Positions 1-10,690 of a stretch of DNA of 64,000 nt are shown here, one piece after another. The stretch covers positions 1-64,000 of the forward strand of contig JAWDGP010000951.1 in assembly GCA_033675545.1 (NCBI GenBank), read 5' to 3'. The position numbers were made by a program, and so were the translations under genes. The notes beneath the pieces are model-generated. The model ran no database searches. It had not been told where the DNA came from and was given only the letters and a program-made list of their open reading frames with translations. Within the stretch, counting starts at the first letter, position 1. Each line of letters opens with the position of its first letter. The DNA comes from Elysia crispata (lineage: Eukaryota; Mollusca; Gastropoda; Plakobranchidae).

Positions 1-1487
1 TATAATTATAAAGAAAAATAATTTTTCCTCCTCGATTAGCGAGGACTTTTGACCATTTTGGTCGTTGGTTTGTTGAAAAGATGATTAGGAAGCAGTTTCG
101 GGGCTATGTAGGAGAAGCGGAGGCAGAGGAAAAAAATGTAATTGTAAGAAAAAGGTGTTAAGCGCGTTTTTGAGAGCACTATGGGTCGGGAAAAACGGAG
201 TGTGTGTGTGGGTAGGTGTGAGCGTGTCCGCGTAATCACGCGGGGGAAGTTGAAAAGGTAATTTGGTAAAAAATGAAACTTGCGCGCAGCTTAGCGGCAT
301 TTTAGGGTAACTCTTAAGTCGGAATTTCGAAAAAAAAGGTACGTGGTAATTTTCCCGATTACGAGGAGCGGTAGGGGTGGAAAAAATCAAAAAAAAAAAA
401 AAGAAAAGAATAACTTTTTATAGTGACGTTTTCCCTTTGCGAGGTTTTCTCTATTTCCGGTGATAAAAGAGTGGCGAAAAAAGTAATGTGATTTTGTTTT
501 TGCTGTTAGTGGTTTTTGTTTTTCCTCTTTTCACTTGCCTTCATTCCCAGTTTTCACAGAACAAAGTTGACGGCATGTTCCGCACAGTATGGTTATACAG
601 AGAGGATCCGTATTACATGAATGTTACACTGCTGTAACTGGGCTAGCGTTGTAGTGCCCTCATGAAATTTCATACTGTGACAGGAACCAGAAGTTTTAGA
701 AAACCACATCAAAATAATGTTTTAGTTGTTGCAAATAAGTAAAAAGATGAATGGATATAAAATTTTCTACAGAGGCAGAAAACTTTTCATTTTCTAATGA
801 GCTAATCTTTGTGAATATTCATGGTCTTGCTATGTAGTATTGATGTGAATTTAAAATGAAACTTGGAAAAAAATATCCGTTTTTTTTTAGTATGCTTGTA
901 GAGAGACCAAGAATTGTGCTAGAAAAACACGGTTTTCACATTTTTTCAATTCTAATTTTTCTCTCTGTGCTATGAATGTGAGGTGGCTCAGGTGGTCTTT
1001 TTCATTTTAAAACAAAAATTTCACATGTTTTAAGATTGATGTGTGTATTTCGCAAAAACAACCCTCAATTTAACGGAGATATCAAAGAAAATAATTCGGG
1101 GAACCTATGTCATAAAATTAAACTGGATCATCATCTAGTTCTGCAAATTTTTGGCAAGCGTATCAATCAAATTCAATTGTTGCTTAATTTTTTTAAATCT
1201 GGCAGAGAGAGCACATAGATTTTCACTATTCCAAAGATCTGGCGAACGGTTGCTACATTCCTATAAGGCAGAATATAGAAAAAACTTAGGTCATCCAGTT
1301 TTTGGGTTTGCTTTGTCAACAACTGTGTTTTCTGTGACATACGTCATCCAAAAAACGGCCTAATATATACATAAATATATCAATTCACATACCTAGCTAG
1401 TTCCCCTCTATTGCTCAGTGTTTCTTTCCCCTCCATTTCAACCAATCTTGTCCCATAACAATGTTTTTCCAATCCATGTGCTTTTAG
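1..1487. other. No confident gene; intronic or intergenic
   Basis: AT-rich DNA with short homopolymer runs. One weak exon-like segment lies at 551-633 on the plus strand: a pyrimidine tract and AG precede 27 open codons followed by GTAACT. Nothing else supports it, so it is not called as a gene. Confidence 0.4.
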
Positions 1488-1580
1488 CCTCACGACAAGG
1501 TGGGAAAGCCGCAGCACAGACAAGGCATTGACAACCAATATGAAGAGAACAGCTGGCAGGGTCCCGGCAACCTGTTCTAT
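1488..1580 (+). CDS. Candidate internal exon, 31 codons, unknown protein
   Basis: The segment is preceded by a pyrimidine-rich stretch ending in TTTTAG and followed by GTAAGC, a near-consensus 5' splice site. It is exactly 93 nt and open in phase 0, with a natural-looking polar composition that includes QHRQGIDNQYEENSW. Its GC content is clearly higher than the flanking DNA. A second frame is also open over this short length, so the reading frame is a judgement. I do not recognise the protein. The exon would belong to a plus-strand gene whose other exons are not identified. A possible earlier exon at 551-633 would not give the preferred phase. Confidence 0.4.
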
Positions 1581-3090
1581 GTAAGCATCAAAATCCTATT
1601 CGATTCTCTTTCCTTGACAGTAGTTTCTGTGGATTGTTAGGATAAATAGAGTGAAGCCTAGGCTGTCCTAATATAGTACAGGTAACATCCTCAAAGGGGC
1701 AGAAAAAGTGTGATGTAATTGGTCATTCTAAAAAAACTGAGATCAATGGAACTCAGACTTTATCACCTTTGACTGATAGTAAAATTTAGTTCTATAGTGA
1801 AGATATTACACCAATCCAGAGTTAGATTTACAAAATTAAAAAAAAATACAAAGGAGAAAAGATGAATTGTAAAAGTGCAGCTTTCTAGTATGTCCCTTCC
1901 ATATTTATGATAATAAGTAGAGTATGGAGAGCAGCAAGAATTGAAATTATAAAGTTGCAAGGTGAGGACCTTGCAGTCATAACATCTTTATTGGCTCCAA
2001 AGAGCAGCAAACAAAAGTCTCGCTAATTGGGACACCATTCTGAGAGGACTGTTCTTTAGATACACCTCTTGATACACTACACTGAATCTTTCAGTAAAGA
2101 ACCTCCCCAAAAAATATGAATATATATGAATGCAATATTACACTGTTGGTTTGTGTAAAATAAAGTACAGCAACAATTTAGTGTGTGTTGCAATGCAGAG
2201 AATTTGTAAAGATCACAAATCTCAACAAAAATTTATAATGTCAAAAGATCATAAAAAACAGGAACGGAGGCGATGTAAGGATTCAAGGTACAAGTTATAA
2301 TGTATGTATCTGCCAAAAGCAAAGACGAATTGTATGTTTAAATTGCCCTAGTTGTGGTGATTAGGAATTTCATGTCAATATTCAAGTAAAAGGCATTAAG
2401 CGTGTCCTTATTGCTTTATTTAATGATTACATAAAGGTTATAATCACAGTGACAAAACCATTTGAATTATGATTCTATGGGTAGTTTTTCTCATTGACTC
2501 CATTGTTATTGATGTTTCTTGCTGCACAGTTTCTGTTACTTGCTGCTATTATAAGCACATGTTCTAAACAGCGTTAGAATTTGGCCAAGGAACAAATCGT
2601 GACCCTTTTTTAATTGTTTCAACTATTTACCTAAGTTCCAGGAAGGAAACGACAAAGTTTTAGTAAAGGATCTGAGCCAATTGTTTGAGAAAAATTTATC
2701 TAAATGAGCGAAAAATATTTTGAAGTACAAAAAATTAACACAATTGAAGCATCTTGTGGGGAGGAAGAGGAGGCAAGTAGGCGATAAACAACTAGCCTCG
2801 GACAAGGTTCTTACACAGATTTTTCATTAGATATTCATATTGAATTCCTCCAGTGCTTAAAGTGTTCATCCAAAATACATACAAAAATCAAAGTTATGTG
2901 GTGCAACATACATGGTTTAATGTACAGTAAGGAATGCGTTCCATATTTTGCATAGAAATGTGTTTACACCAATTTTATCTGGTAAGAAAATTTTTAATGA
3001 AGAAAATAAAAAAGGATAAGGTGTCCTTATCACAAAGGAAGGTGATCTGAAATTTAAAAAAAAAATAAAAAAAAATGTAGTGAGTGTAGG
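1581..3090. other. No gene seen
   Basis: AT-rich DNA. Plus-strand AATAAA occurs near 2159 and could serve as a polyadenylation signal, but no terminal exon can be tied to it. Confidence 0.3.
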
Positions 3091-3210
3091 CTACTTCAAA
3101 TTGGCCACATACACTTTACCCACAATTACCTTCTTGGAGACAGGTCCTGTCGTTAATATGTTAATGAAAGCCTTCACATTGTCAAGCATGTTTTTTTTAT
3201 CACCCAGTTT
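3091..3210 (-). CDS. Candidate terminal exon with stop, unknown protein
   Basis: On the minus strand a strong acceptor (a run of T, then CTGTGCAG) is followed by 39 open codons and TAG. The peptide begins KLGDKKNMLDNVKAF and ends GKVYVANLK. Only phase 0 is open across the segment. Its composition, higher GC content and good acceptor favour a real last coding exon of a minus-strand gene lying to the right. I do not recognise the family. The exon immediately upstream is unresolved, because the nearest exon-like segments leave a phase that does not match. Confidence 0.4.
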   Translation of the reverse strand, partial: KLGDKKNMLDNVKAFINILTTGPVSKKVIVGKVYVANLK

Positions 3211-3762
3211 CTGCACAGAAAAAAAAACAAATTCTGTAAAATTAGTGATCCCATCAAGAGATATAAGCTCATCAAGATTTTATGTTATCTAAAATTACTA
3301 GGAATGTAATACGAAATCAATAAATTTGAACAACTTTTGCACACACGAAAAAAGAAAAAAACCTATACATTTGTAAACTGAGCTTAACAGGAACCAAGAG
3401 GTCTGCAGTGGCCTATCTATATGATGGGGTGTGGTATGCAGGACCATCTCAGACCTGACAAAAAAAAGTCAAAATAATAAACGTGTAATGTAGCTATAAT
3501 TTATTGAAAGAAAAAAAAAACAAACACGTCAGAGGCACAAGAAGATATTGTGATATTCCCATATCTCTTTGTGAAGCATAAAGTAAAGCCTTGTCTCTTA
3601 TTGAAGACCAAAATTGCACTACCTTTCTCCAAGGAAATCCAACATTTGTCTACTTTTCTGGTGCCATCGCCCTCTGGGCTAACGCTTAGACTGATCATCT
3701 AGAGCTCGTCAATATTGCTTCCTGTACTACTACACAGAGTCTGGTCTCACAAATTGCACTAC

Positions 3763-3862
3763 CTTTCTCCGAGAAAAGATTATTTAACCATTTCATTGGT
3801 GTCTTGTGTGACTTTACTACAGATAAAACTTCACACGCTGGACCAGAAGGCTGAAAGGTGCA
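3763..3862 (-). CDS. Candidate internal exon, 33 codons, unknown protein
   Basis: The minus strand shows an acceptor (T-rich tract, then TTCAAG), 33 open codons and the donor AAAG|GTAGTG. The peptide includes PSGPACEVLSVVKSHK. A second, weaker segment at 3623-3673 (acceptor CCCAG, 17 codons including KVDKCWISLEK) ends in the same string GAGAAAGGTAGTGCAATTT and fits in phase 1 after this exon. The shared donor region suggests a small local duplication. The 3623-3673 acceptor has a poor pyrimidine tract, so I trust it less. Confidence 0.3.
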
Positions 3863-5068
3863 CTTGAAAAAAAAAACCTTGAAAATATATAGCATCTCTG
3901 TTTTTATTTTCCTTCCAAAACAATATACTCAAAACTCAGATGTGTTAAGGAAACTCCAAAATACTAACTTATCCTGCCAGAGGATCAAATTTATCAAAAT
4001 GTGCTTTTTTATAATTGGCATGATTCTTCCCTAGATTATTTGTGTTCTAATCCTCAGAACTAAGTGTAAGCTAGAACAAAAAAAATTGCAAAGAAGAAGA
4101 AAAAAAAAAAAAAAAGAAAACAGGGAACAACGACATTTTTGCACTAACAGTTCCCTAACAGCACTTGATTCTTGGATACATACATACATGCATATATAAA
4201 TTAATTAACACATACACGCAGATATCATTGATGATAATTGTATATGCTATTTAATGTTTTTTTTTTTTTAATTTGTAACTGTTCAAGTTCTGAAAAAAAA
4301 TTAATTGCCATTTAAAAAACTACAGTAACAGGATAATGCTACAGCATAGTGGTTAATAAAAAAAAACCCAGGTCTTTAGTATAGAGGCTTACAAACCTTT
4401 AAATTAGGTTCAAATTAGGTTCAATATTGCAGGTGCAGTGCAAATCATTCTATGTTTCAAATACATCTGGTAGACTCTTGCTGATTGTCTCGAATCAGTA
4501 ACGGTGGGATGTTAAGGGAAAGCAACCATGGCTGTTTTACCTCATGACATTCATATTTTTAAAGTTCTATCCTCATTTCTAAAAAAAAAAATTTGGGGGT
4601 GTCACATGTGCCTGATCAATCAGTTCATATCACATTTTGAAAAACTTTTTAAAAGAGTAATCAAATTTGTTGTTCTCGAAAATCTCTCTGAATGGGCGCA
4701 GAACAGCAAATATAAAAAAAAATACCATAACTGATTTTTTTTTAACTGCTTTCAAGTTGGAATCTAGCTTTAGGTATAGTCTCAAATAATGTAATTCAAG
4801 CAAATTGCATTAAAAAAAAACCAAAAAAACAGAAGTCTGAACTTTATGATAATCAAAATAGTTTGATTAAAGTTGAAAACTTACTTGTGATTAAGTGTGA
4901 AAAATTAACATCTATATTTATCATGTCTAACTATGATTCAGATCAAAATCTAAGTCTAAAACTAGCCAATATATTTATTTGTCACTTAATAGTTTGTTCA
5001 CACTTTCTTTCCGTCTCTCCTTTTGATCTTGCCTACCCCCCTCATTTTCTTCTATAAACGTTTTTCAC
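3863..5068. other. No gene seen
   Basis: AT-rich DNA with many A- and T-runs. No supported exon or repeat was found on either strand. Confidence 0.3.
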
Positions 5069-5104
5069 TTCTGAGCATAGCAGTTGTTCCATCTAAGCTG
5101 CCTC
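5069..5104 (-). CDS. Candidate 36-nt micro-exon beside a tandem repeat
   Basis: On the minus strand a very pyrimidine-rich acceptor (TTTTCTGTTCTTGCTTTCAG) precedes 36 nt and a GTGAAA donor. One open phase reads GSLDGTTAMLR, and another phase is also open. The first 26 nt of this exon and about 112 nt of the intron before it are repeated upstream (in transcription order) as the 138-bp array. The piece is short and unrecognised, so this rests on splice signals and on the repeat boundary. Confidence 0.25.
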
Positions 5105-5625
5105 CTGAAAGCAAGAACAGAAAACTGAAAGGGCAATGCAGGTATGCAAGATTTTGAGGAATCAAGAAAGATCATCTAAAAATAATTAATATATCATGCT
5201 ATGAAAGATAAAATTTAGCAGTTGTTCCATCTAAAATGCCTCCTGAAAGTAAGAACAGAAAACTGAAAGGGCAATGCAGGTATGCAAGATTTCGAGGAAT
5301 CAAGAAGGATCATCTAAACATAATTAATATATCATGCTATGAAAGATAAAATTTAGCAGTTGTTCCATCTAAGCTGCCTCCTGAAAGCAAGAACAGAAAA
5401 CTGAAAGGGCAATGCAGGTATGCAAGATTTCGAGGAATCAAGAAGGATCATCTAAACATAATTAATATATCATGCTATGAAAGATAAAATTTAGCAGTTG
5501 TTCCATCTAAGCTGCCTCCTGAAAGCAAGAATAGAAAACTGAAAGGGCAATATGGAAGATTTCGAGGAATCAAGAAAGATCATCTAAACATAATTAATAT
5601 ATCATGCTATGAAAGATAAAATTTT
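5079..5625. repeat. 138-bp tandem repeat, four copies
   Basis: Copies start at 5079, 5217, 5355 and 5493, a constant 138-bp spacing. They are nearly identical, except that copy 4 has lost about 12 bp around the GCAGGTATGC segment. Read on the minus strand, each copy holds an intron tail, a strong 3' splice site and the first 26 nt of the exon at 5069-5104. Only the copy at 5079 continues into exon sequence with a donor. Confidence 0.9.
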
Positions 5626-5824
5626 ATACTCTAAAAAAACACCAATTATTGAATAATTTGGTGGCTAAGTCTTCTCTATCAATTATTTTTTTTTTTGCCA
5701 AATGAAAAACTTTAATACCTTGATGCCTTTTCCAACTTTTCTTTTTCTCATAGTTTCATTATTTTTTTTTCAGGTTTGTTTTTTTATTACAATTTGATGA
5801 ATTGATTTTAATTACTAGGTCTAT

Positions 5825-5993
5825 CTATGGTAAAAGTAATTTATTCAGGAAGCTGCAAGAGAAACGGTGAACAGTAATGCGATAGCTGTTAAATTTGCAG
5901 GGGTGGCCTGTCTTTCTTGCCTTTAAAGTCTCTAAGACTTCCTTTTTCCTATCCCATGATGCTAAGGTACAAAATTTATAATTCTCCTTGCCT
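5825..5993 (-). CDS. Possible exon, unknown protein
   Basis: On the minus strand TTTTATGATTGTAG is followed by an open segment with a coding-like composition (it includes GKENYKFCTLASWDRKK) that runs to a stop near 5825. No good donor is visible, so it would have to be a terminal exon, or the donor is a weak GTTCAC. Nothing is recognised. Confidence 0.2.
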
Positions 5994-6049
5994 CTACAAT
6001 CATAAAATGAATAGATGTATTTATCTTTAGGAGATAAAGACAAATACCA

Positions 6050-7283
6050 GTGTCAAATTAAAGCCTCCCATGTGATCCTCTTCTCTGTCTTAGATTGATT
6101 AGTCACTAGATCCAAATCTACTGCGAGAAATCATGCAATAGCAATTCCCACTTGCAATTTTAAATTTTAAGTAATTGGGAAAAAATAAACAAGGTTTGCA
6201 GATGATACACAAAGTTATGACACTGCACATGAAATTATTGATCCCGCTCTTCCCGCTCCACACATGGTTATAAGCAGACTGAGAAATCAGATATAGTCTG
6301 AGACAATTCTGATTCTTTTTGTTCTTTGTTCCACTTTGCTGTTGTTCAAATCATATTGACATGGACCAAGATCCAAATTCTAAGAGAATCAAATAGCCTG
6401 TTGTATATTTAATGAAGACACCACATGAGCCTACAAGAAATTTTACGTGTTATTAATTTGAAAACCTTTGTAAATAATACAAAAATTGTTTAAGTCAATC
6501 CAAGTGCATATATTGTGCTAAATTGCTTCAATGAGTCAATTAAAAGGTTGTAACTACTGATAAAATTGTGAATTTTTTAGTGCTATTTGTGTATGATGTG
6601 TAAACGAGGACAATCCTGGTTTACAAAAAAATTCAACAATACAAGGAAAGCAACAGGAAACTTGATGGCTAGGAAAAAAGGAGTCAGCCAGGGAAAGTTT
6701 TTATTTGATCTGAAAATGTCCACCGATTCCACCATAAATGGTTATTTTCAGGCCTCTGTTTCTGTGTTTACATTGATGCTGGAATTAAAAAGATTGTTAA
6801 TCGTCATCATTAAAGTTGGTAGACCTGAATGTGGTCCAACCCAAAATTGTCTGAAAATTTCCGGAAGCGCGGTGCGCACAGAATTAAAGATAATTTTAAG
6901 GGTTACTTAAACCCTCTATCAACTACAGTATATGACATTTGCAATGCCGGACAAATATTGGTCTCGGCGCGATTGTCGGATTTCCGACAACTGTCGGAAG
7001 AACTAGTATTCTCTTGCTTTTGTGCAAACCTGAATTTCAGACAAGGCCTCATCAAAAGTACTCAACCCCATCAGGCCTTGTGATCCAGTGTAAAATAATG
7101 TAATTATTATATAAAGTATATGAGCTCATGTCATGTTCAAAGCTCTTCAAAATTTTGCAGTTTAGTCAGTTTTTTCAGGTAAGCTATAACCCCGGAGACA
7201 GTTACCTCTCCACAAAAAGGTGCAATTAATCAAACCAGTTTTTCTTGCACGTAAAACAATCTGCAGACACTACTTATAATAAA
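6050..7283. other. No gene seen
   Basis: AT-rich DNA. A somewhat more GC-rich patch at about 6820-7080 has open frames that resemble nothing I know. Confidence 0.3.
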
Positions 7284-7291
7284 ATCTCCGG

Positions 7292-7891
7292 GCTATATTA
7301 GACCAAGATATGTCAATGTTTTCTTTTGTTTCAAATCTCTGTAAGAATTTATATTTTCAAGTAAGAAAAATCAGCTCAATAAGAAAGTATATAAACCATA
7401 ATGTTGCAAAAACTACACTAATACTATCAAGAATTGATTATTGTAATTCTTTGTTAGCAGGCCTGCCAAAACAACAATTGCAACGACTAAAAAATCTTCA
7501 AAACAATGCTGCTAGATTAATTACCTTAAAGCGTAAGAGAGATCATGTTACGCCAATGTTGATAGAGCTGCACTGGTTGAACATAAATGATCGTATCTGC
7601 TACAAGATCTGTCTTTTTTGTTTTAAGTGCCTGAACAACATGGCACCAGAATACCTAACTGGCATGTTAAGAGTTTACACACCATCACGGTCATTACAAT
7701 CTGCTAACGACCGAACAATTCTTGTCAAACCACATAAAAACTATGTTGCCTACGGCAAGCGATCATTTTCTTATGTAGCACCAACCATGTGGAATCGGCT
7801 CCCCAGATATATCAGAGAGTCTAATTCCATTGAGACCTTTAAAAGGCAGCTTAAACACCATTTATTCACCACAACGTATTCCCGGCAGTAG
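7292..7891 (+). pseudogene. LINE reverse transcriptase, C-terminal fragment
   Basis: About 200 codons remain open and end at TAG. They match the C-terminal region that follows the RT core in L2/CR1-type LINEs, including SRIDYCNSLLAGLP, LQNNAARLITL, LHWLNINDRICYK and TMWNRLPRYIRES. The YxDD active site lies upstream in intact elements and is absent here. The fragment cannot be an active polymerase. The frame remains open, which suggests a moderately recent insertion. Confidence 0.85.
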
Positions 7892-8101
7892 ATGATGTTT
7901 TACTTGTATCATATTCTTAAGCAAATGTATGTTATGCATGTTATTTTTTATATAATATGTATGTTATTCTTTATGCTATGTACGTCATTCTGTATGTTAT
8001 GTATGTATGTTCAGGCCTTCTAGCCTGCTTCTATCTTATTCTTTTTCTTGTAAAGCGCATAGAGCATTTTAATCATTTGGATATGCACTATATAAATGCA
8101 C

Positions 8102-8102
<1 letters not shown>

Positions 8103-8171
<69 letters not shown>
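8103..8171. repeat. (TTA)n microsatellite at LINE 3' end
   Basis: About 23 perfect triplets, grown from the 3' tail of the LINE. Confidence 0.95.
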
Positions 8172-8172
<1 letters not shown>

Positions 8173-8230
8173 GTGCTTATGACTCTGTATTAATAAAATT
8201 CATAAATGTGGAAATTAAAATCATGCAAGT

Positions 8231-8440
8231 TCACAGTGATGAACAAAACTGGTATTGATGTTCTCGAAATAATTTACACAGAGCCTTTCCTTCACCTGGG
8301 CATACATTTCCAGAATGCCATAACTTTCCCCCTACTGAGCCATTAGGACAACCAGGAAGGAGAACCAATTTCAGAACAGCAGTGGTTAAAGGATATCCAT
8401 TAACTTTTTTTTTACAGCAAATCTCTTCTAAACGAACCAT
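8231..8440 (-). CDS. Possible exon, unknown protein
   Basis: The minus strand is open here with a coding-like composition, including LVLLPGCPNGSVGGKLWHSG, and with higher GC than the flanks. A good donor, CCCAG|GTGAAG, lies at about 8302. No convincing acceptor is visible and I do not recognise the product. It may belong to the same minus-strand gene as the exons at 3-5 kb. Confidence 0.2.
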   Translation of the reverse strand: MVRLEEICCKKKVNGYPLTTAVLKLVLLPGCPNGSVGGKLWHSGNVCPGEGKALCKLFREHQYQFCSSL

Positions 8441-9066
8441 AATTTAGGCTATTTCAGAATTTTCTGCATCTTACTCAATTCTTTATAAAATCTAAAACTG
8501 AAACACGCATTAGTAAAAGCTGAAAATAGATGTCCACAAAAAACATAAAGATTTGTCAATGTTGTCTCTGGTGTGTTGAACAAGCAATATTAAATCAGAT
8601 GAAATCCTCCCAAACTCAAAAAAAAGCATCAACTTGAAACCATTAGGAACCAACTATTTACAAGGCAGACCGTGACTCTTAGAAGAGAGTAGATAACAGA
8701 AATGCAACAAAAAGAACTTTCCCATCGTAAAAAACCGCCCAAGTGAAAAACATAATCAGATCAAATGATTTTTTTTTCATCAGACATGTAATACTAGAAG
8801 TCGATCAAGCCTGGGCCAAGTAACCAGTTGCATACTTTGATCTCACAGAACACTAATGTAATTCCTGAAACACAACAGTTAGAGCGCAGTGAAATGCTCT
8901 CTTTGAAGGTTTCATTTTGTGTTAATGGGATGACATTGCTTTTGCAGTGTTCTCTTTCAGTGAAAGGTAAATAGGAATACTGACTATAGTGAATTTTCAC
9001 TTTTATGGATGCAATGCTTTCCTGGTAGGGTGCAATTTTGTTATTTTTCTTAAGCCTTGTTTTTTT

Positions 9067-9359
9067 CAGGGATCTCAACTCAAAATCTTGAAAACCACTG
9101 AACTTTTCTCTGGAAGCACGAAACACACCAAAAAAAAAAAGAATAAAACCAGCACGCATCAGGGAGCAAAATAGAGTGTAATACAATTACACAAGACTAT
9201 CACTTTCTTAAATTAAATGTCTCAAACATTAAAAAAGGACGAAATCTAGGAAAAAGAAAATATGGAAGACCACAGATTCATGGAAGTGATCGATCGCAGA
9301 ACCTCAGAAAAGGCAAAAACCACGGAATTCCGCGGATCTGCAAAAAATTGAGATCCCTG
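9067..9359. mobile_element. hAT-like short inverted-repeat element
   Basis: The ends are CAGGGATCTCAA and its exact reverse complement, 293 bp apart, with no coding capacity between them. CAGGG-type ends are typical of hAT transposons. An 8-bp target duplication is expected, but the flanks (GTTTTTTT and TTTATCCT) do not match, so the family assignment is tentative. Just inside the right end the sequence has CCACGGAATTCCGCGG. Confidence 0.5.
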
Positions 9360-10690
9360 TTTATCCTAAATTACAACAAGTTTTTTAAGTTTGGCAATCC
9401 GCAGGAATGTTGGGTAGAAGTCACTCCCTCCAAAATCATCTGAAAACAAAAATGACATTTGAAGTTACGAGAAAAGAAAGTTATCAGCTACTCTTCTCAC
9501 TAATGCCTTGGGTCTGTAGGAGCTCTGCATACACAGGACAATGAGCACTGAAGTCATCTAGTCATCTTGAATAATAAAATGTTTTGTTTTTTTTTTTATT
9601 TTTATTTTCTTTTTTGAGTGGGGGGTGGTTGGAGGAGCTCAGAAATAATTGTAGCATCCACTTCCCACACTTTACTGCATCTAGTATGAGTGATGTCACC
9701 AATTACCAATCTAAATCTAAACCACAAATCACTGGTGGTGATAATGAGATTCTGATGAACTTGGACTGCAATAGGTAATCTCTTGAATCCCAGTTTTCAC
9801 ATGGAAGTAAACCATATTGTTTTGTGATAACAAAGGGCTCTCTGCCTAGCCAGAATTCTGACAACTTTTATTGTGAATTTTGAAAGGCAATAACCCTCTT
9901 GGCATGGTTGAGTATGTAAGTAGGTGTATCCTTGAAATGCAATGTAGTTCCTTCAACAGAGGGGTTCTCATCCACATTCAAGTGAAAAAAAGTAACATGG
10001 AGCTAGTTTTGCATGACATTTGTTCCCAGTAATTTGGGTTCTGTGAAGTCCATTAAGCAAAACAGGAGCACAAAAGGGAGCAGGACAAAGGATGTATAAA
10101 AAGAGAAGATTTTCTTCTTAACAGCCCTGTATTGTACCAAGAACGACAGTATGATTCTTTGCATACCTCCAAGTGGGGAGCCTTGTGTCAACACTAGCCA
10201 CAGTGTGTAAACCTATGGGAACCAAAAAAAATCTAGAATAGCTAAAAAAATGGAAAGGAGTCTTAAACTGTAGTGAAAAGTATAAGCCTGTGTGAAAATA
10301 AACTGATAAATAAAAGATTGTGCAAAATTTGGAGGATTATGGCAAATTCGTCAAGAAGATGAGCAGTTAAAAAAAATATAAAAGTAGAATTATAGACATC
10401 AATAACATGGGAACACAAATCCATACCAAGTTAAGTATAGTTAGACTTTCCAAATTTGCTACAGGAAATCACGAAAGTCTCACTTGCAATATTAAGTCAT
10501 AAGGAAAAAAAAAACAAAGGTTGATGATGATATTTATGATATGACATTCCAAATCAAGTTATTGTTCTGTGAAAAACTTGAGTTAAAAACAAAACTTTTT
10601 TTTTAAGTTTTGTTTCACTTGCTGATATTAATTTTTTATTTTTGCATTCAAAACCTATCTTGATATGATACATGTACAAAATCTAGAGAA
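9360..10690. other. No gene seen
   Basis: AT-rich DNA with homopolymer runs. No supported exon was found. Confidence 0.3.

Larger units (their letters stand above)
7284..8171 (+). mobile_element. 5'-truncated L2/CR1-like LINE
   Basis: This is a LINE 3' end. It holds the last part of the reverse-transcriptase ORF, a short 3' UTR containing GTAAAGCGCATAGAG and ACTATATAAATGCAC, and a terminal run of TTA/ATT triplets. That tail is typical of L2/CR1-group elements, whose 3' ends finish in short tandem repeats. The 5' part, including the endonuclease and the catalytic core, is missing, as is usual for target-primed insertions that stop early. No clear target-site duplication was found by eye. Confidence 0.85.

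Noticed and set aside
551..633. Plus-strand exon ending at GTAACT
   Set aside because: Acceptor acceptable, but the donor is weak, the phase does not suit the exon at 1488 and the peptide is unrecognised.
3395..3460. Minus-strand exon after TTTTTTTGTCAG with an open frame LHTTPHHIDRPLQTSWF
   Set aside because: No good donor gives a phase that joins the neighbours, and the frame fixed by the preceding exon meets a stop.
5080..5149. Plus-strand exon (VVPSKLPPESKNRKLKG) inside the 138-bp repeat
   Set aside because: Open with an AG before and GTATGC after, but the minus-strand acceptor is far stronger and explains the copy boundaries better. It is kept only as an alternative.
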